This document shows, piece by piece, positions 56,553-64,000 of a DNA stretch of 64,000 nt (position 1 is its first letter; each line of letters opens with the position of its first letter). Both the position numbers and the translations under genes were made by a program. Where the stretch lies: assembly GCF_013359735.1 (NCBI RefSeq), contig NZ_JABFMX010000011.1, positions 62,001 to 126,000 on the forward strand, read 5' to 3'. The DNA is from Arthrobacter sp. C9C5. Lineage in GTDB: Bacteria > Actinomycetota > Actinomycetes > Actinomycetales > Micrococcaceae. The notes below the pieces were generated by a model that was given only the letters and a program-made list of their open reading frames with translations, ran no database searches and was not told the origin of the DNA.

Positions 56553-58184
56553 ATGAGCAAAGGTTTCGCCGCTGCGCAGGAAAAGTCGCAGCCGCCACGG
56601 AGTGCCCTGACGGACCCGGTCCGCTACCCCTCCGGAGCGGCGTCGCCGGTCCTGGCCAAGCGCGCCTTCCTGCTGATCCTGATGACACTGCTGGTCCCCG
56701 GCAGCGCCCAGATCGTCGCGGGCAACCGCCGACTGGGGCGGTTCGCGCTCCGCGTCACCCTCACCGCCTGGGTCCTGGTCATCGTGGCCCTGGTCCTGCT
56801 CGTGGTGTCCCGCCCGACACTGATCAACTTCATCGCCAATCCCGCCACCTCGCTGGTGCTGGTCATCGTGCTTGCGCTGCTCGCCCTCGGCTGGGCGGCC
56901 CTGTTCCTCAACACACTGCGCCTGGTCCGCCCGGTGCTGCTGGAGACCGGGACGCGCACCGCCGTCGTCGTCACCCTGGTGCTGGCCATGCTGCTCAGCA
57001 GCGGCAGCCTGGGCTACGCGGCGTACCTGCTGAACGTCGGCCGGGACGCGATCGGCACGATCTTCGCCAACGGCCCGGCCATGGAGCCCTCCGAAGGCCG
57101 CTACAACTTCCTGATGATGGGCGGCGACGCCGGGGCGGACCGCACCGGACGCCGCCCGGACAGCCTGTCCGTGATCAGCGTGGACGCCAAGACCGGCAAG
57201 GCGGCGATCATCTCCATCCCCCGCAACCTCCAGAACGCCCAGTTCAGCGAGGGCTCCCCGATGCGGAAGATCTACCCGGACGGCTACGACTGCGGCAACG
57301 AGTGCCTCATCAACGCCATCAACACCGAGGTCACCAACAAGTACAAGGATCTTTACCCCGGCGTGCAGGACCCGGGCGCCCAAGCCACCCTCGAGGCGGT
57401 TTCCGGCACCCTCGGCATCAAGGTCCAGGCCTATGTCCTGGTCGACATGGACGGCTTCGCCAAACTCATCGACGCCATGGGCGGAATCCGGATCAAGGCC
57501 GGTGGCTGGGTTCCGATCAGCGGCCCCACCATCGACGAAGCCAACGGAATCCACGGCATGCCGCTGGGCTGGATCCCGGCGGGCGAGAACAAGCTGGACG
57601 GCTATCACGCCCTCTGGTACGGCCGCTCCCGCGAATTCGTCGACGATTACGCCCGGATCGCCCGCCAGCAGTGCGTCCAGCAGGCGATGCTCAAGCAGAT
57701 GGATCCCGCGACGCTGCTCGCGAAATTCGAGGGGATCGTCAAGGCCGGCACCAAGGTGGTCGACTCCAACATTTCCGCCAGCCAGCTCGGCAGTTTCGTG
57801 GACCTCGCGATGAAGTCCAAGGGCCAGCCCGTGAGCCGGCTGACGATCGGGCCGCCGGACTTCGACGCCTCCTTCTCCACGGTGCCGGACTTCAACAAGA
57901 TCCACCAGGCGGTGGACAAGCTGCTCGGGCCCGCTCCCGCGGCCGGGGCAGCCGACGACTCCATCCGCCAGCCGGCGCTGGTGCCCGGACCGCTCTCCGC
58001 GGCCGGAGCGCCCTCCGCCACCAAGCCTTCGCCGTCGCCGTCGTCGTCGGACTTCACCCCCGTGACCACCACGCCGGAGGGCGAGCCGATCACGGAGCAG
58101 ATGCTCAACGACTTCAAACGCAACGGCGATGAGCAGTCCATCCGCAACCTGGTGGCCACCAACGGCCAGTGCGCGCCCCTCTAG
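56553..58184 (+). CDS. LCP (LytR-CpsA-Psr) family glycopolymer transferase
   Basis: A 543-residue membrane protein that attaches undecaprenyl-linked glycopolymers to peptidoglycan. Three transmembrane segments lie in residues 25-160. The LCP domain (about 185-420) has FLMMGGDAGADRTGRRPDSL, ISIPRNLQNAQ, the Arg-containing YGRSREFVDDYARIARQQCV and VLVDMDGFAKLIDAMGGI. A Pro/Ser/Ala-rich tail and a terminal Cys-containing segment follow. It starts 11 bp after purE. Confidence 0.95.
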   Translation: MSKGFAAAQEKSQPPRSALTDPVRYPSGAASPVLAKRAFLLILMTLLVPGSAQIVAGNRRLGRFALRVTLTAWVLVIVALVLLVVSRPTLINFIANPATSLVLVIVLALLALGWAALFLNTLRLVRPVLLETGTRTAVVVTLVLAMLLSSGSLGYAAYLLNVGRDAIGTIFANGPAMEPSEGRYNFLMMGGDAGADRTGRRPDSLSVISVDAKTGKAAIISIPRNLQNAQFSEGSPMRKIYPDGYDCGNECLINAINTEVTNKYKDLYPGVQDPGAQATLEAVSGTLGIKVQAYVLVDMDGFAKLIDAMGGIRIKAGGWVPISGPTIDEANGIHGMPLGWIPAGENKLDGYHALWYGRSREFVDDYARIARQQCVQQAMLKQMDPATLLAKFEGIVKAGTKVVDSNISASQLGSFVDLAMKSKGQPVSRLTIGPPDFDASFSTVPDFNKIHQAVDKLLGPAPAAGAADDSIRQPALVPGPLSAAGAPSATKPSPSPSSSDFTPVTTTPEGEPITEQMLNDFKRNGDEQSIRNLVATNGQCAPL

Positions 58185-58225
58185 GTCCGGACGTTTGCTC
58201 CGTCCGTCAAGCAGATAGGTATTCC

Positions 58226-59497
58226 GTGTACGAACTTGAGAACGTCCTCCGGCCCTACGCCTGGGGATCGACCACCGCGATCGCCGGTCTGCTCGGTCGG
58301 CCGGCCTCCGGCGGCCCGGAGGCCGAGCTCTGGATCGGCGCCCACCCGGACTCCCCGTCGCTGGCGGTCACCTCAGCCGCTCAAGGCGACGCCGACGACG
58401 GCGGCCGGCTGGCCCTGGACGAGCTGATCGCAGGCGACCCGGAGCACCATCTTGGCGGCGACAGCGTGGCCCGCTTTGGTCCGCGGCTGCCATTCCTGCT
58501 CAAGGTCCTTGCCGCCGAACGCCCGCTGTCCCTGCAGGTGCATCCGACGCTTGAGCAGGCGCGGGCCGGGTTCGCCCGCGAGGAGGCTGCCGACGTTGAC
58601 CGGGCCGCCGCGGAGCGAAACTACAAGGACGACAACCACAAGCCGGAGATGATTTTCGCCCTGACGCCGTTCGAGGCCCTCTGCGGGTTCCGGCCCGCGG
58701 CAGAGTCGCGGGCCGTGTTCCTGCACCTGGTGCAGTGCCTTGAGCTCGCGGGCCTGGACGTCCCGGCACTGCTTCCCCGGCTGCTCGAGGACCTGTCCCG
58801 GTCCGCCGAACCGGCCGCCCTTCGTGCCGCCTTCGAGCGGCTGATCGCCGGCGGCGAGGACGTCGCCGAGGCGACGGCCGCCGTCGTCGCCGCGCTGGTC
58901 TCCGGCGCGCCGATGGCATCGCACGTGGCGGAGCTGACCACGGTGGTGAACCTCAACCAGGACTACCCCGGGGATCCCGGCGTGCTGATCTCGCTGCTGC
59001 TGAACCGGATTTCCCTCGCCCCCGGTGATGCCGTGTACCTGCCCGCCGGCAATGTGCACGCGTACCTGCACGGGCTCGGCATCGAGGTGATGGCCTCCTC
59101 GGACAACGTGCTGCGCGGCGGGCTGACGCCGAAATTCGTGGACGTGCCGGAACTGCTGAAGACGATCGCCTTCGAGGCCGTCGGCGTGCCGGCGCTTAGC
59201 GCGGAGACGACGATGCTGGGCCAGGAGCTCTACCGGCCGCCGTTCCAGGAATTCTCGCTGCAGCGGGTGGAACTGAGCCCCGGCGCGGAACCGGTGCCGC
59301 TGGCGCAGGCCGGCGCCGCGGTGATCATCGTGGTGTCCGGCGCAATCCTGCTGGACTCCCCCAAGGGCGATCTGCAGCTGGAGCGGGGCGCTTCGGCGTT
59401 CCTTCCGGCCGCCGAGGCGCCGGTCAACGTGCACCCCGTCGCGGGTGCCACCGGGCCCGCCGTGGCCTTTGCCGTCACTACCGGAATGAAGGCCTGA
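58226..59497 (+). CDS. manA: mannose-6-phosphate isomerase, class I
   Basis: A 423-residue zinc enzyme interconverting fructose-6-P and mannose-6-P, the entry to GDP-mannose and polyprenyl-P-mannose. Motifs are LENVLRPYAWGSTTAIAGL, LQVHPTLEQARAG, NYKDDNHKPEM (zinc ligands) and GNVHAYLHGLGIEVMASSDN. GTG at 58226 has TAGG 7 nt upstream. It is 41 bp after the LCP gene and 3 bp before the FemAB-like gene. It could supply the protein mannosyltransferase at 34 kb. Confidence 0.95.
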   Translation: MYELENVLRPYAWGSTTAIAGLLGRPASGGPEAELWIGAHPDSPSLAVTSAAQGDADDGGRLALDELIAGDPEHHLGGDSVARFGPRLPFLLKVLAAERPLSLQVHPTLEQARAGFAREEAADVDRAAAERNYKDDNHKPEMIFALTPFEALCGFRPAAESRAVFLHLVQCLELAGLDVPALLPRLLEDLSRSAEPAALRAAFERLIAGGEDVAEATAAVVAALVSGAPMASHVAELTTVVNLNQDYPGDPGVLISLLLNRISLAPGDAVYLPAGNVHAYLHGLGIEVMASSDNVLRGGLTPKFVDVPELLKTIAFEAVGVPALSAETTMLGQELYRPPFQEFSLQRVELSPGAEPVPLAQAGAAVIIVVSGAILLDSPKGDLQLERGASAFLPAAEAPVNVHPVAGATGPAVAFAVTTGMKA

Positions 59498-59500
59498 ACC

Positions 59501-60460
59501 GTGGATTACTTCCTGCAGGGCCCGCACTGGGCCGACGTCCAGCGCGCCCTGGGCCGCACCGTGCACGAGCAGGCCGGGGAAGGCTGGCGTTTCCTCGCCG
59601 TCGAGGAACGCAACCCGGCCGGCAAGGTGCTGTACGTGCCGTACGGCCCGCTTGCCGAGTCCCTCGCCGCCTTCGACGCCGCGCTGGAGTCCCTGACGGC
59701 GCTGGCCCGCCGGTGCGGGGCGGTGTGCGTCCGGCTGGAACCGGTCAGCTCCGGGTTCGCGGCCTCCGACGCCGGCACCGTGCTGCGGAGCCGCGGCCTG
59801 CGGCCCGCGCCGGCGAACCTGCAGCCCGAACTGAGCTGGATCGTGGACCTGGACCGCGACTTCAAAGACGTTCTGGCGGAGATGAAGCCGGTCAACCGCA
59901 ACCTGTACCGCAACATCCATAAGAAGGGTGTGACCTTCCGGTCCAGCCAGGATCCCGCGGAGATTTCCGTGCTGCTGGAGTTCCTGCACCTGACCGCGGC
60001 ACGCAACGGCTTCAAGCCGCAAAGTGACGAGTACCTGACCCAGGTTGCGCGTTCGCTGATGCCGGCCGGTGCCGCCACGCTCTTCATCGCCGAACTCGAG
60101 GGCAAGCCGATCGCTGCGGCCCTGGCCTACGACTCCGCGGACACCCGCACCTATGCGCACGCCGCCCTGGATGACACGCACCGGAAGCTCAGCGCGGGAA
60201 TTCCGCTGCTCGTCACGCTGATGGCCGATGCCAAGAACAAGGGCCTGGCGCACGTGGACCTCTGGGGCGTGGCCCCCGCGGACCAGCCCGACCACAAGTG
60301 GGCCGGATTCACGGCGTTCAAGAAATCCTTCGGCGGCCGTGAAATCGCCTACCCCGGAACGTGGGACCTGCCGGTGAAGAAGCTCCGGTACGGCGCGTAC
60401 CAGCTCGCCCGCAAGGCCGCCCAGCTCCTCAAGGGCCTGCGCGCCAAGCTCCGCAAGTAG
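59501..60460 (+). CDS. FemAB-type peptidoglycan bridge ligase (lipid II aminoacyltransferase family)
   Basis: A 319-residue protein with two GNAT-like domains: EVERNPAGKVLYVPYGPLAE-like N-terminal part, EMKPVNRNLYRNIHKKGVTF, and IPLLVTLMADAKNKGLAHVD followed by FKKSFGGREIAYPGTWDLPV. FemX/MurM-type enzymes add amino acids from aminoacyl-tRNA to the lipid II stem, building the interpeptide bridge characteristic of Micrococcaceae walls. GTG at 59501 is 3 bp after manA. The amino acid used is not predictable here. Confidence 0.9.
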   Translation: MDYFLQGPHWADVQRALGRTVHEQAGEGWRFLAVEERNPAGKVLYVPYGPLAESLAAFDAALESLTALARRCGAVCVRLEPVSSGFAASDAGTVLRSRGLRPAPANLQPELSWIVDLDRDFKDVLAEMKPVNRNLYRNIHKKGVTFRSSQDPAEISVLLEFLHLTAARNGFKPQSDEYLTQVARSLMPAGAATLFIAELEGKPIAAALAYDSADTRTYAHAALDDTHRKLSAGIPLLVTLMADAKNKGLAHVDLWGVAPADQPDHKWAGFTAFKKSFGGREIAYPGTWDLPVKKLRYGAYQLARKAAQLLKGLRAKLRK

Positions 60461-60586
60461 CGCGAACGGACACTTGCGGCCCAATCCCCCACGCGCGAAC
60501 GGACACTTAAGGCCCACCCCCACGCGCGAACGGACACTTACGGCCCACGCAGCGGCGATTTCGGGGCCCCAAGTGTCCGTTCGCGC
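60461..60586. repeat. array of palindromic GCGAACGGACACTT repeats (3 direct, 1 inverted)
   Basis: The core CGCGAACGGACACTT begins at 60461, 60494 and 60525 (spacings 33 and 31 bp), each followed by a variable 2-bp step and GGCCCA. An inverted copy ends the array (GGGGCCCCAAGTGTCCGTTC from 60563 to 60582, then GCGC to 60586). Copy 3 and the inverted copy can fold with 16 perfectly paired bases, which also makes a terminator for the femAB-like gene. The same sequence recurs at 61578-61630, on the other side of the next gene. Confidence 0.9.
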
Positions 60587-60650
60587 AGGGTGGCTGCACT
60601 GTAGCTGTGGATAACCCGCTGGACCGGTTCCTGCCAGCGCACACTGAAGC

Positions 60651-61637
60651 ATGGCCCGACTTCCGTTGCCGCCGGAACTGCTTGCCGGCTCCTTCACCGC
60701 CCGAGACGCCGAGACTGCGGGCCTCACCCGCAAGCGGACCCGCAGGCCGGATGTCTATCTGCCGTCGCGTGGGATCCGGGTTCCCGCGGCTGCGAACACC
60801 CCCGCGGAGAGCCTGAAGGCTTTCTCCGCCCTCGACGACGAATCGACAATCACGCATCATTCCGGCGGACGTTTCTGGGCCATGGGCCTGCCGGGCTGGC
60901 TTCAGGAGGACTGGCGAATCCATGTGGCCCGCGAACGTGACAGCAGCAAACCGCGACGGCGGAACGTCGTCGGCCACCGCCTGACCTTCCTGCCGGGCGA
61001 GGTTGTGGTTGTGGACGGGCTTCGAGTCACCTCGCCGGCCCGGACCTGGCTGGATCTTGCCGCGGTGCTCTCACCCGACGAACTGGTGGCGGCCGGCGAC
61101 TCGATCGTCGTCGCGCACGGCCCGGACTTTCCGGTTCCGCGCACTGCCTTGGCCACCCTGGCGGAGCTTGAACGTATGGTCGCGGCCCATCCCGGCATGC
61201 GGGGAGTGCGCACCGCCCGCGCTGCATTGCCGGACATCCGGGTGGGCGCGGACTCACCGCAGGAAACGAAAATGCGGCTGATCCTCGGCCGGACCGGCCT
61301 GGGCGAGCCGGTGCTGAACCATGTCATTCACAACACCTGGGGCCAGGCCTGTGTGTGGCCCGACGCCGCCTATCCGGAGCAGCGGATCGCACTGCAGTAC
61401 GACGGCGCCCACCATGCCGACCCTCACCAGCATCAGCTCGACACCAGGCGGCTGGCTGTCACGGAAGGCCTCGGCTGGAAGGAAGTCCGCGTCTTCAAAG
61501 AGGACCTGGAGGGCGAGCGGCCCTTCGTCGTCGAAAAGGTCCGGGCCGCCCTCGGCCGCCGCGTCCCTGCCGAACCTACACTTGGGGCCCCGAATCGGCT
61601 GGATTCGGGGCCCCAAGTGTACGTTCGCGCGTTGTGA
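60651..61637 (+). CDS. DUF559-like (Vsr/PD-D/ExK-fold) protein, function unknown
   Basis: A 328-residue protein. The N-terminal part (residues ~8-90) resembles AbiEi/DUF559-associated winged-helix regions: LLAGSFTARDAETAGLTRKR and VYLPSRGIRVPA. The C-terminal part (about 235-300) has the DUF559 nuclease-like core: PDAAYPEQRIALQYDGAHHA, then DTRRLAVTEGLGWKEVRVF. The usual L-E-Y-D-G is L-Q-Y-D-G here. Residues 310-328 are encoded by the palindromic repeat (61578-61634), so the natural C-terminus may have been altered. ATG at 60651 has only a weak GAAG upstream. It is a single gene between repeats and glpX. Possible roles (defence, repair, element-linked nuclease) are inference. Confidence 0.75.
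   Translation: MARLPLPPELLAGSFTARDAETAGLTRKRTRRPDVYLPSRGIRVPAAANTPAESLKAFSALDDESTITHHSGGRFWAMGLPGWLQEDWRIHVARERDSSKPRRRNVVGHRLTFLPGEVVVVDGLRVTSPARTWLDLAAVLSPDELVAAGDSIVVAHGPDFPVPRTALATLAELERMVAAHPGMRGVRTARAALPDIRVGADSPQETKMRLILGRTGLGEPVLNHVIHNTWGQACVWPDAAYPEQRIALQYDGAHHADPHQHQLDTRRLAVTEGLGWKEVRVFKEDLEGERPFVVEKVRAALGRRVPAEPTLGAPNRLDSGPQVYVRAL
61577..61621. terminator. 20-bp perfect hairpin from the palindromic repeat, inside the 3' end of the DUF559-like gene
   Basis: ACACTTGGGGCCCCGAATC (61578-61596) pairs perfectly with its complement at 61602-61620; an outer T-A pair extends it to 20 bp. Loop GGCTG. It lies between the convergent DUF559-like and glpX genes and can stop transcription from both sides. 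The right half continues into CGTTCGCGCG, the outer part of the repeat family. Confidence 0.85.
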
Positions 61638-61639
61638 GG

Positions 61640-62677
61640 CTAGCTCTTGCGGGCGTAGCCTTCCCACTTGCTGGCCTGGTGCTCGCCGTCCACGAACCGG
61701 ATGGTGCCCGACTTGGAGCGCATCACGATGGACTGGGTGAGGACCTTATCCTTGGAGTAACGGACACCCTTGAGCAGGTCGCCGTCGGTGATGCCGGTGG
61801 CCGCGAAGTAGCAGTTGTCGCTGGAGACCAGGTCGTTGGTGGAGAGCACGCGGTCCAGGTCGTGTCCGGCGTCGATGGCCTTTTGCTTCTCTTCGTCGCT
61901 GGTGGGCCAGAGCCGGCCCTGGATGACGCCGCCGAGGGACTTGATGGCGCAGGCGGCGACGATGCCTTCCGGCGTTCCGCCGATGCCCATCAGGGCGTCG
62001 ACGCCGGTACCGGCACGGGCCGCGGCGATGGCACCGGCGACGTCGCCGTCCATGATGAACTTCGTGCGGGCGCCGGCCTCGCGGATTTCCTCGACCAGCG
62101 GGCGGTGCCGGTCACGGTCCAGGATCATCACGTTGAGCTGGTTGACCTTGACGCCTTTGGCCTTGGCGATGAGGTGCAGGTTTTGCTTCACCGGCAGGCG
62201 CAGGTCCACCATGTCGGCGGCTTCCGGACCGGTGACGAGCTTCTCCATGTAGAACACGGCGGACGGGTCGAACATCGAACCGCGCTCGGCCACGGCCAGG
62301 ACGGCCAGTGCGTTGTTGATGCCGAGGGCGGTCAGCCGGGTTCCGTCGATCGGGTCGACGGCGACGTCGCACTCGGGGCCGGTGCCGTCTCCGACACGCT
62401 CGCCGTTGAACAGCATGGGGGCTTCGTCTTTTTCACCTTCGCCGATGACCACGACGCCGTTGAAGTGGACGGTCTGCAGGAAGGAGCGCATGGCGTCGAC
62501 GGCGGCGCCGTCGGCCTTGTTTTTGTCGCCGAAACCGACCCAGTGGCCGCCGGCGATGGCCGCAGCCTCGGTGACGCGGACCAGTTCCAGGGCAAGGTTG
62601 CGGTCAGGCTCGTCGATGCCGACGGCGAGCGACGGGGAAAGCGTGGAGTACTTCTGGGTCATGGACGCTGGTGACAC
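61640..62677 (-). CDS. glpX: class II fructose-1,6-bisphosphatase
   Basis: A 345-residue GlpX-type phosphatase of gluconeogenesis. It has GDKNKADGAAVDAMRSFL, VVIGEGEKDEAPML, the metal site AVDPIDGTRLTA and GIGGTPEGIVAACAIKSLGG. Class II FBPase is the main enzyme of actinobacteria. GTG at 62677 has GAGG 5 nt upstream; an internal ATG at 62662 is an alternative. Its 3' end is 2 bp from the DUF559-like stop. It is divergent from the DUF4245 gene. Confidence 0.96.
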   Translation of the reverse strand: MSPASMTQKYSTLSPSLAVGIDEPDRNLALELVRVTEAAAIAGGHWVGFGDKNKADGAAVDAMRSFLQTVHFNGVVVIGEGEKDEAPMLFNGERVGDGTGPECDVAVDPIDGTRLTALGINNALAVLAVAERGSMFDPSAVFYMEKLVTGPEAADMVDLRLPVKQNLHLIAKAKGVKVNQLNVMILDRDRHRPLVEEIREAGARTKFIMDGDVAGAIAAARAGTGVDALMGIGGTPEGIVAACAIKSLGGVIQGRLWPTSDEEKQKAIDAGHDLDRVLSTNDLVSSDNCYFAATGITDGDLLKGVRYSKDKVLTQSIVMRSKSGTIRFVDGEHQASKWEGYARKS

Positions 62678-62883
62678 GTGAACCTCTTCTTCGAGTGGCG
62701 ATCATTGAACCCGCGGCATCCTGTCTCCGACCGCCGCGGTGATTCGTCTGTTACTGATCATAGTCGCGGTGGCCTCCATCGGTCATGGAATGACCAAACC
62801 GTGAACCGGCCGGGATTCGGCGGGCGCCCTCCCGCCGAATGTGAGATCGGTCCGAAATGGGCGACTATAGAGGGGTGAATGAA

Positions 62884-63564
62884 TTGCAGGACACGTCGCC
62901 CGAGGCCCCCGGATCGCCCTCCGTCGGGGCAACGCCGGATGGCGAAAGCGCCGCCGGCGAACAGCCCGTCAAGCCCGTCATCCGCGCCGCAGCGGCAAAG
63001 CGGGCCAACGCCTCGGTGATTGGCATGATCATCGCCCTGGCCCTGAGCATCGGCGCGTTCCTGCCGGTGGTCTTGATGAACCCTTCGCCCAAGAGCGACG
63101 GGTACCGTCCGGACATCAACGTCAGCGCCATCGCGCAAAACGCCGCGGGTGTGGCGGGATTCACACCGGTAGCCCCGGAAACCGGCGACACATTCCGCTC
63201 GAACTACGCCCGCTGGGAGTCTGGCTCCGGCAGTGGCGTGGCCACTTGGGAGGTCGGCTACCTGACGCCCAAGGAGTCCTTCATCGGCCTGGTGCAGACC
63301 CGGCAGGCCAACCCGACCTGGCTGCTGCAGCAGACGAAAAACGCGCCGGTGACCGGGACGCGGACCGCCGGCGGCCGCGACTGGCAGCTGCGCGACACCG
63401 GCAAGGGCGAGAAGAGCATGGTGCTCGATTACCGCGGAACCACAGTGATCCTGACCGGGCCCGCATCCCTAGAGGAGTTCTCCGCGCTGGCCGCGGCCGT
63501 GGTGACGTCGCTGGAGCGTAATCCGGCGGCAACAAGTTCCCCGCAGGCCATCCCGGCGCCGTAA
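62884..63564 (+). CDS. DUF4245 domain-containing membrane protein
   Basis: A 226-residue protein. A hydrophilic N-terminus (~40 residues) is followed by one helix (SVIGMIIALALSIGAFLPVV) and an extracytoplasmic domain with GFTPVAPETGDTFRSNYARW, WEVGYLTPKESFIGLVQT and GGRDWQL, typical of DUF4245. I chose TTG at 62884, which has GAGGGG 8 nt upstream; in-frame GTG at 62875 and ATG at 62857 would be longer. The neighbour glpX is the usual actinobacterial partner. Function unknown. Confidence 0.88.
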   Translation: MQDTSPEAPGSPSVGATPDGESAAGEQPVKPVIRAAAAKRANASVIGMIIALALSIGAFLPVVLMNPSPKSDGYRPDINVSAIAQNAAGVAGFTPVAPETGDTFRSNYARWESGSGSGVATWEVGYLTPKESFIGLVQTRQANPTWLLQQTKNAPVTGTRTAGGRDWQLRDTGKGEKSMVLDYRGTTVILTGPASLEEFSALAAAVVTSLERNPAATSSPQAIPAP

Positions 63565-63574
63565 AGTAAGCAGG

Positions 63575-64000
63575 GTGACTACTACACTGACTCCCGCCCT
63601 CGCCTGGCGCCGCCTGCGCGAAGGCAATGACCGTTTCGTCGCCGGCGAATCCTCGCACCCGAACCAGGACGCATCGCGGCGATCCTCCCTTGTGGAGAAC
63701 CAGCATCCGTTCGCCGTCATCTTCGGCTGCGCCGACTCGCGCCTGGCCGCCGAAATCATCTTCGACCTGGGCCTCGGCGACGCGTTCGTCGTCCGCACGG
63801 CCGGCCAGGTCATGGACGACGCCGTGCTCGGCTCGCTCGAATACAGCATCAGCGTGCTCGGGGTGCCGCTGATCGTGGTGCTTGGCCACGACAACTGCGG
63901 CGCGGTCACCGCCACCAAGACCGCGGTGGAGACCGGGGAGATGCCGGTCGGATTCATGCGCAGCCTGGTCGAGCGCATCACCCCGTCGGTGCTGACGTCG
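63575..64000 (+). CDS. beta-class carbonic anhydrase, 3' end outside window
   Basis: 142 codons are open to the window edge. The zinc site is visible: FGCADSRLAAEIIFDLGLGD (Cys and the Asp-Arg dyad) and VVLGHDNCGAVTA (His and Cys ligands). Also AFVVRTAGQVMDD. The enzyme hydrates CO2 to bicarbonate. GTG at 63575 is 10 bp after the DUF4245 stop, so they are likely co-transcribed. The missing part is the C-terminal helix region. Confidence 0.93.
   Translation, partial: MTTTLTPALAWRRLREGNDRFVAGESSHPNQDASRRSSLVENQHPFAVIFGCADSRLAAEIIFDLGLGDAFVVRTAGQVMDDAVLGSLEYSISVLGVPLIVVLGHDNCGAVTATKTAVETGEMPVGFMRSLVERITPSVLTS

Noticed and set aside
60461..60586. CRISPR array
   Set aside because: Units 31-33 bp apart look array-like, but the spacers are only about 8-10 bp, there is an inverted copy and no cas gene.
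58373..60733. A 786-codon open frame on the minus strand
   Set aside because: It is antisense to manA and the FemAB-like gene, both with full domain matches; its sequence is Gly/Arg/Gln-rich with no domain. A third-position GC artefact.
62857..62883. Longer start for the DUF4245 protein
   Set aside because: ATG 62857 and GTG 62875 lack properly spaced Shine-Dalgarno sequences, whereas TTG 62884 has GAGGGG at 8 nt.

Overview
The window is high-GC DNA from an actinobacterium, most likely Arthrobacter or Pseudarthrobacter (family Micrococcaceae). The evidence is actinobacterial-only families (a WhiB regulator, RpfB with DUF348/G5/Rpf domains, TIGR03089, DUF3499, DUF4245, DUF1461, a protein O-mannosyltransferase), frequent GTG and TTG starts, and gene order. 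The order TatD - rpfB - rsmA - ispE, glmU - prs - rplY - pth with a TetR gene beside glmU, and rsmI divergent from the protein mannosyltransferase, matches the core order known from mycobacteria. The placement is inference; there is no rRNA here.

Layout. 1-1.9 kb: the edge of a cell-surface polymer cluster on the minus strand (a flippase cut by the window edge, a WecG/TagA/CpsF glycosyltransferase, a TagD-like cytidylyltransferase, a possible sugar-transferase remnant). 1.9-3.1 kb: a gap with no convincing gene but with structured DNA. 3.1-14.3 kb: four consecutive paralogous large ATPase-LuxR (LAL) regulators, all on the minus strand. 14.4-26.3 kb: conserved housekeeping genes (pth, rplY, prs, glmU, tRNA-Gln, TetR, ABC-F, ispE, rsmA, rpfB, TatD). 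26.5-31.6 kb: the MoxR - DUF58 - transglutaminase operon. 31.6-41.4 kb: an aldehyde dehydrogenase, rsmI, the protein mannosyltransferase, an acyl-CoA synthetase, DUF1461, SpoIIM and RDD proteins. 41.4-44 kb: two tandem L,D-transpeptidases. 44-60.5 kb: ahcY, Trm112, DUF3499, a zincin-like protein, DUF5719, a giant GT2, WhiB, TIGR03089, GtrA, purK-purE, LCP, manA and a FemAB-type ligase. 60.5-64 kb: a DUF559-like nuclease-fold gene framed by palindromic repeats, glpX, DUF4245 and a beta-carbonic anhydrase cut by the window edge.

A theme is the cell envelope: undecaprenyl-linked polymer export, activated-sugar synthesis (GlmU, ManA), polymer attachment (LCP), peptidoglycan bridge formation (FemAB), L,D-crosslinking, resuscitation (RpfB) and O-mannosylation.

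The two places that depart from ordinary core genome are the four-gene LAL array with a recurring motif, GACTAC[TC][TC]GG, in its non-coding gaps, and the DUF559-like gene whose flanks, and even its own C-terminal codons, are made of a short palindromic repeat. A second, unrelated short repeat family (GGACATGYCC) fills the convergent gap at 19.77-19.91 kb.
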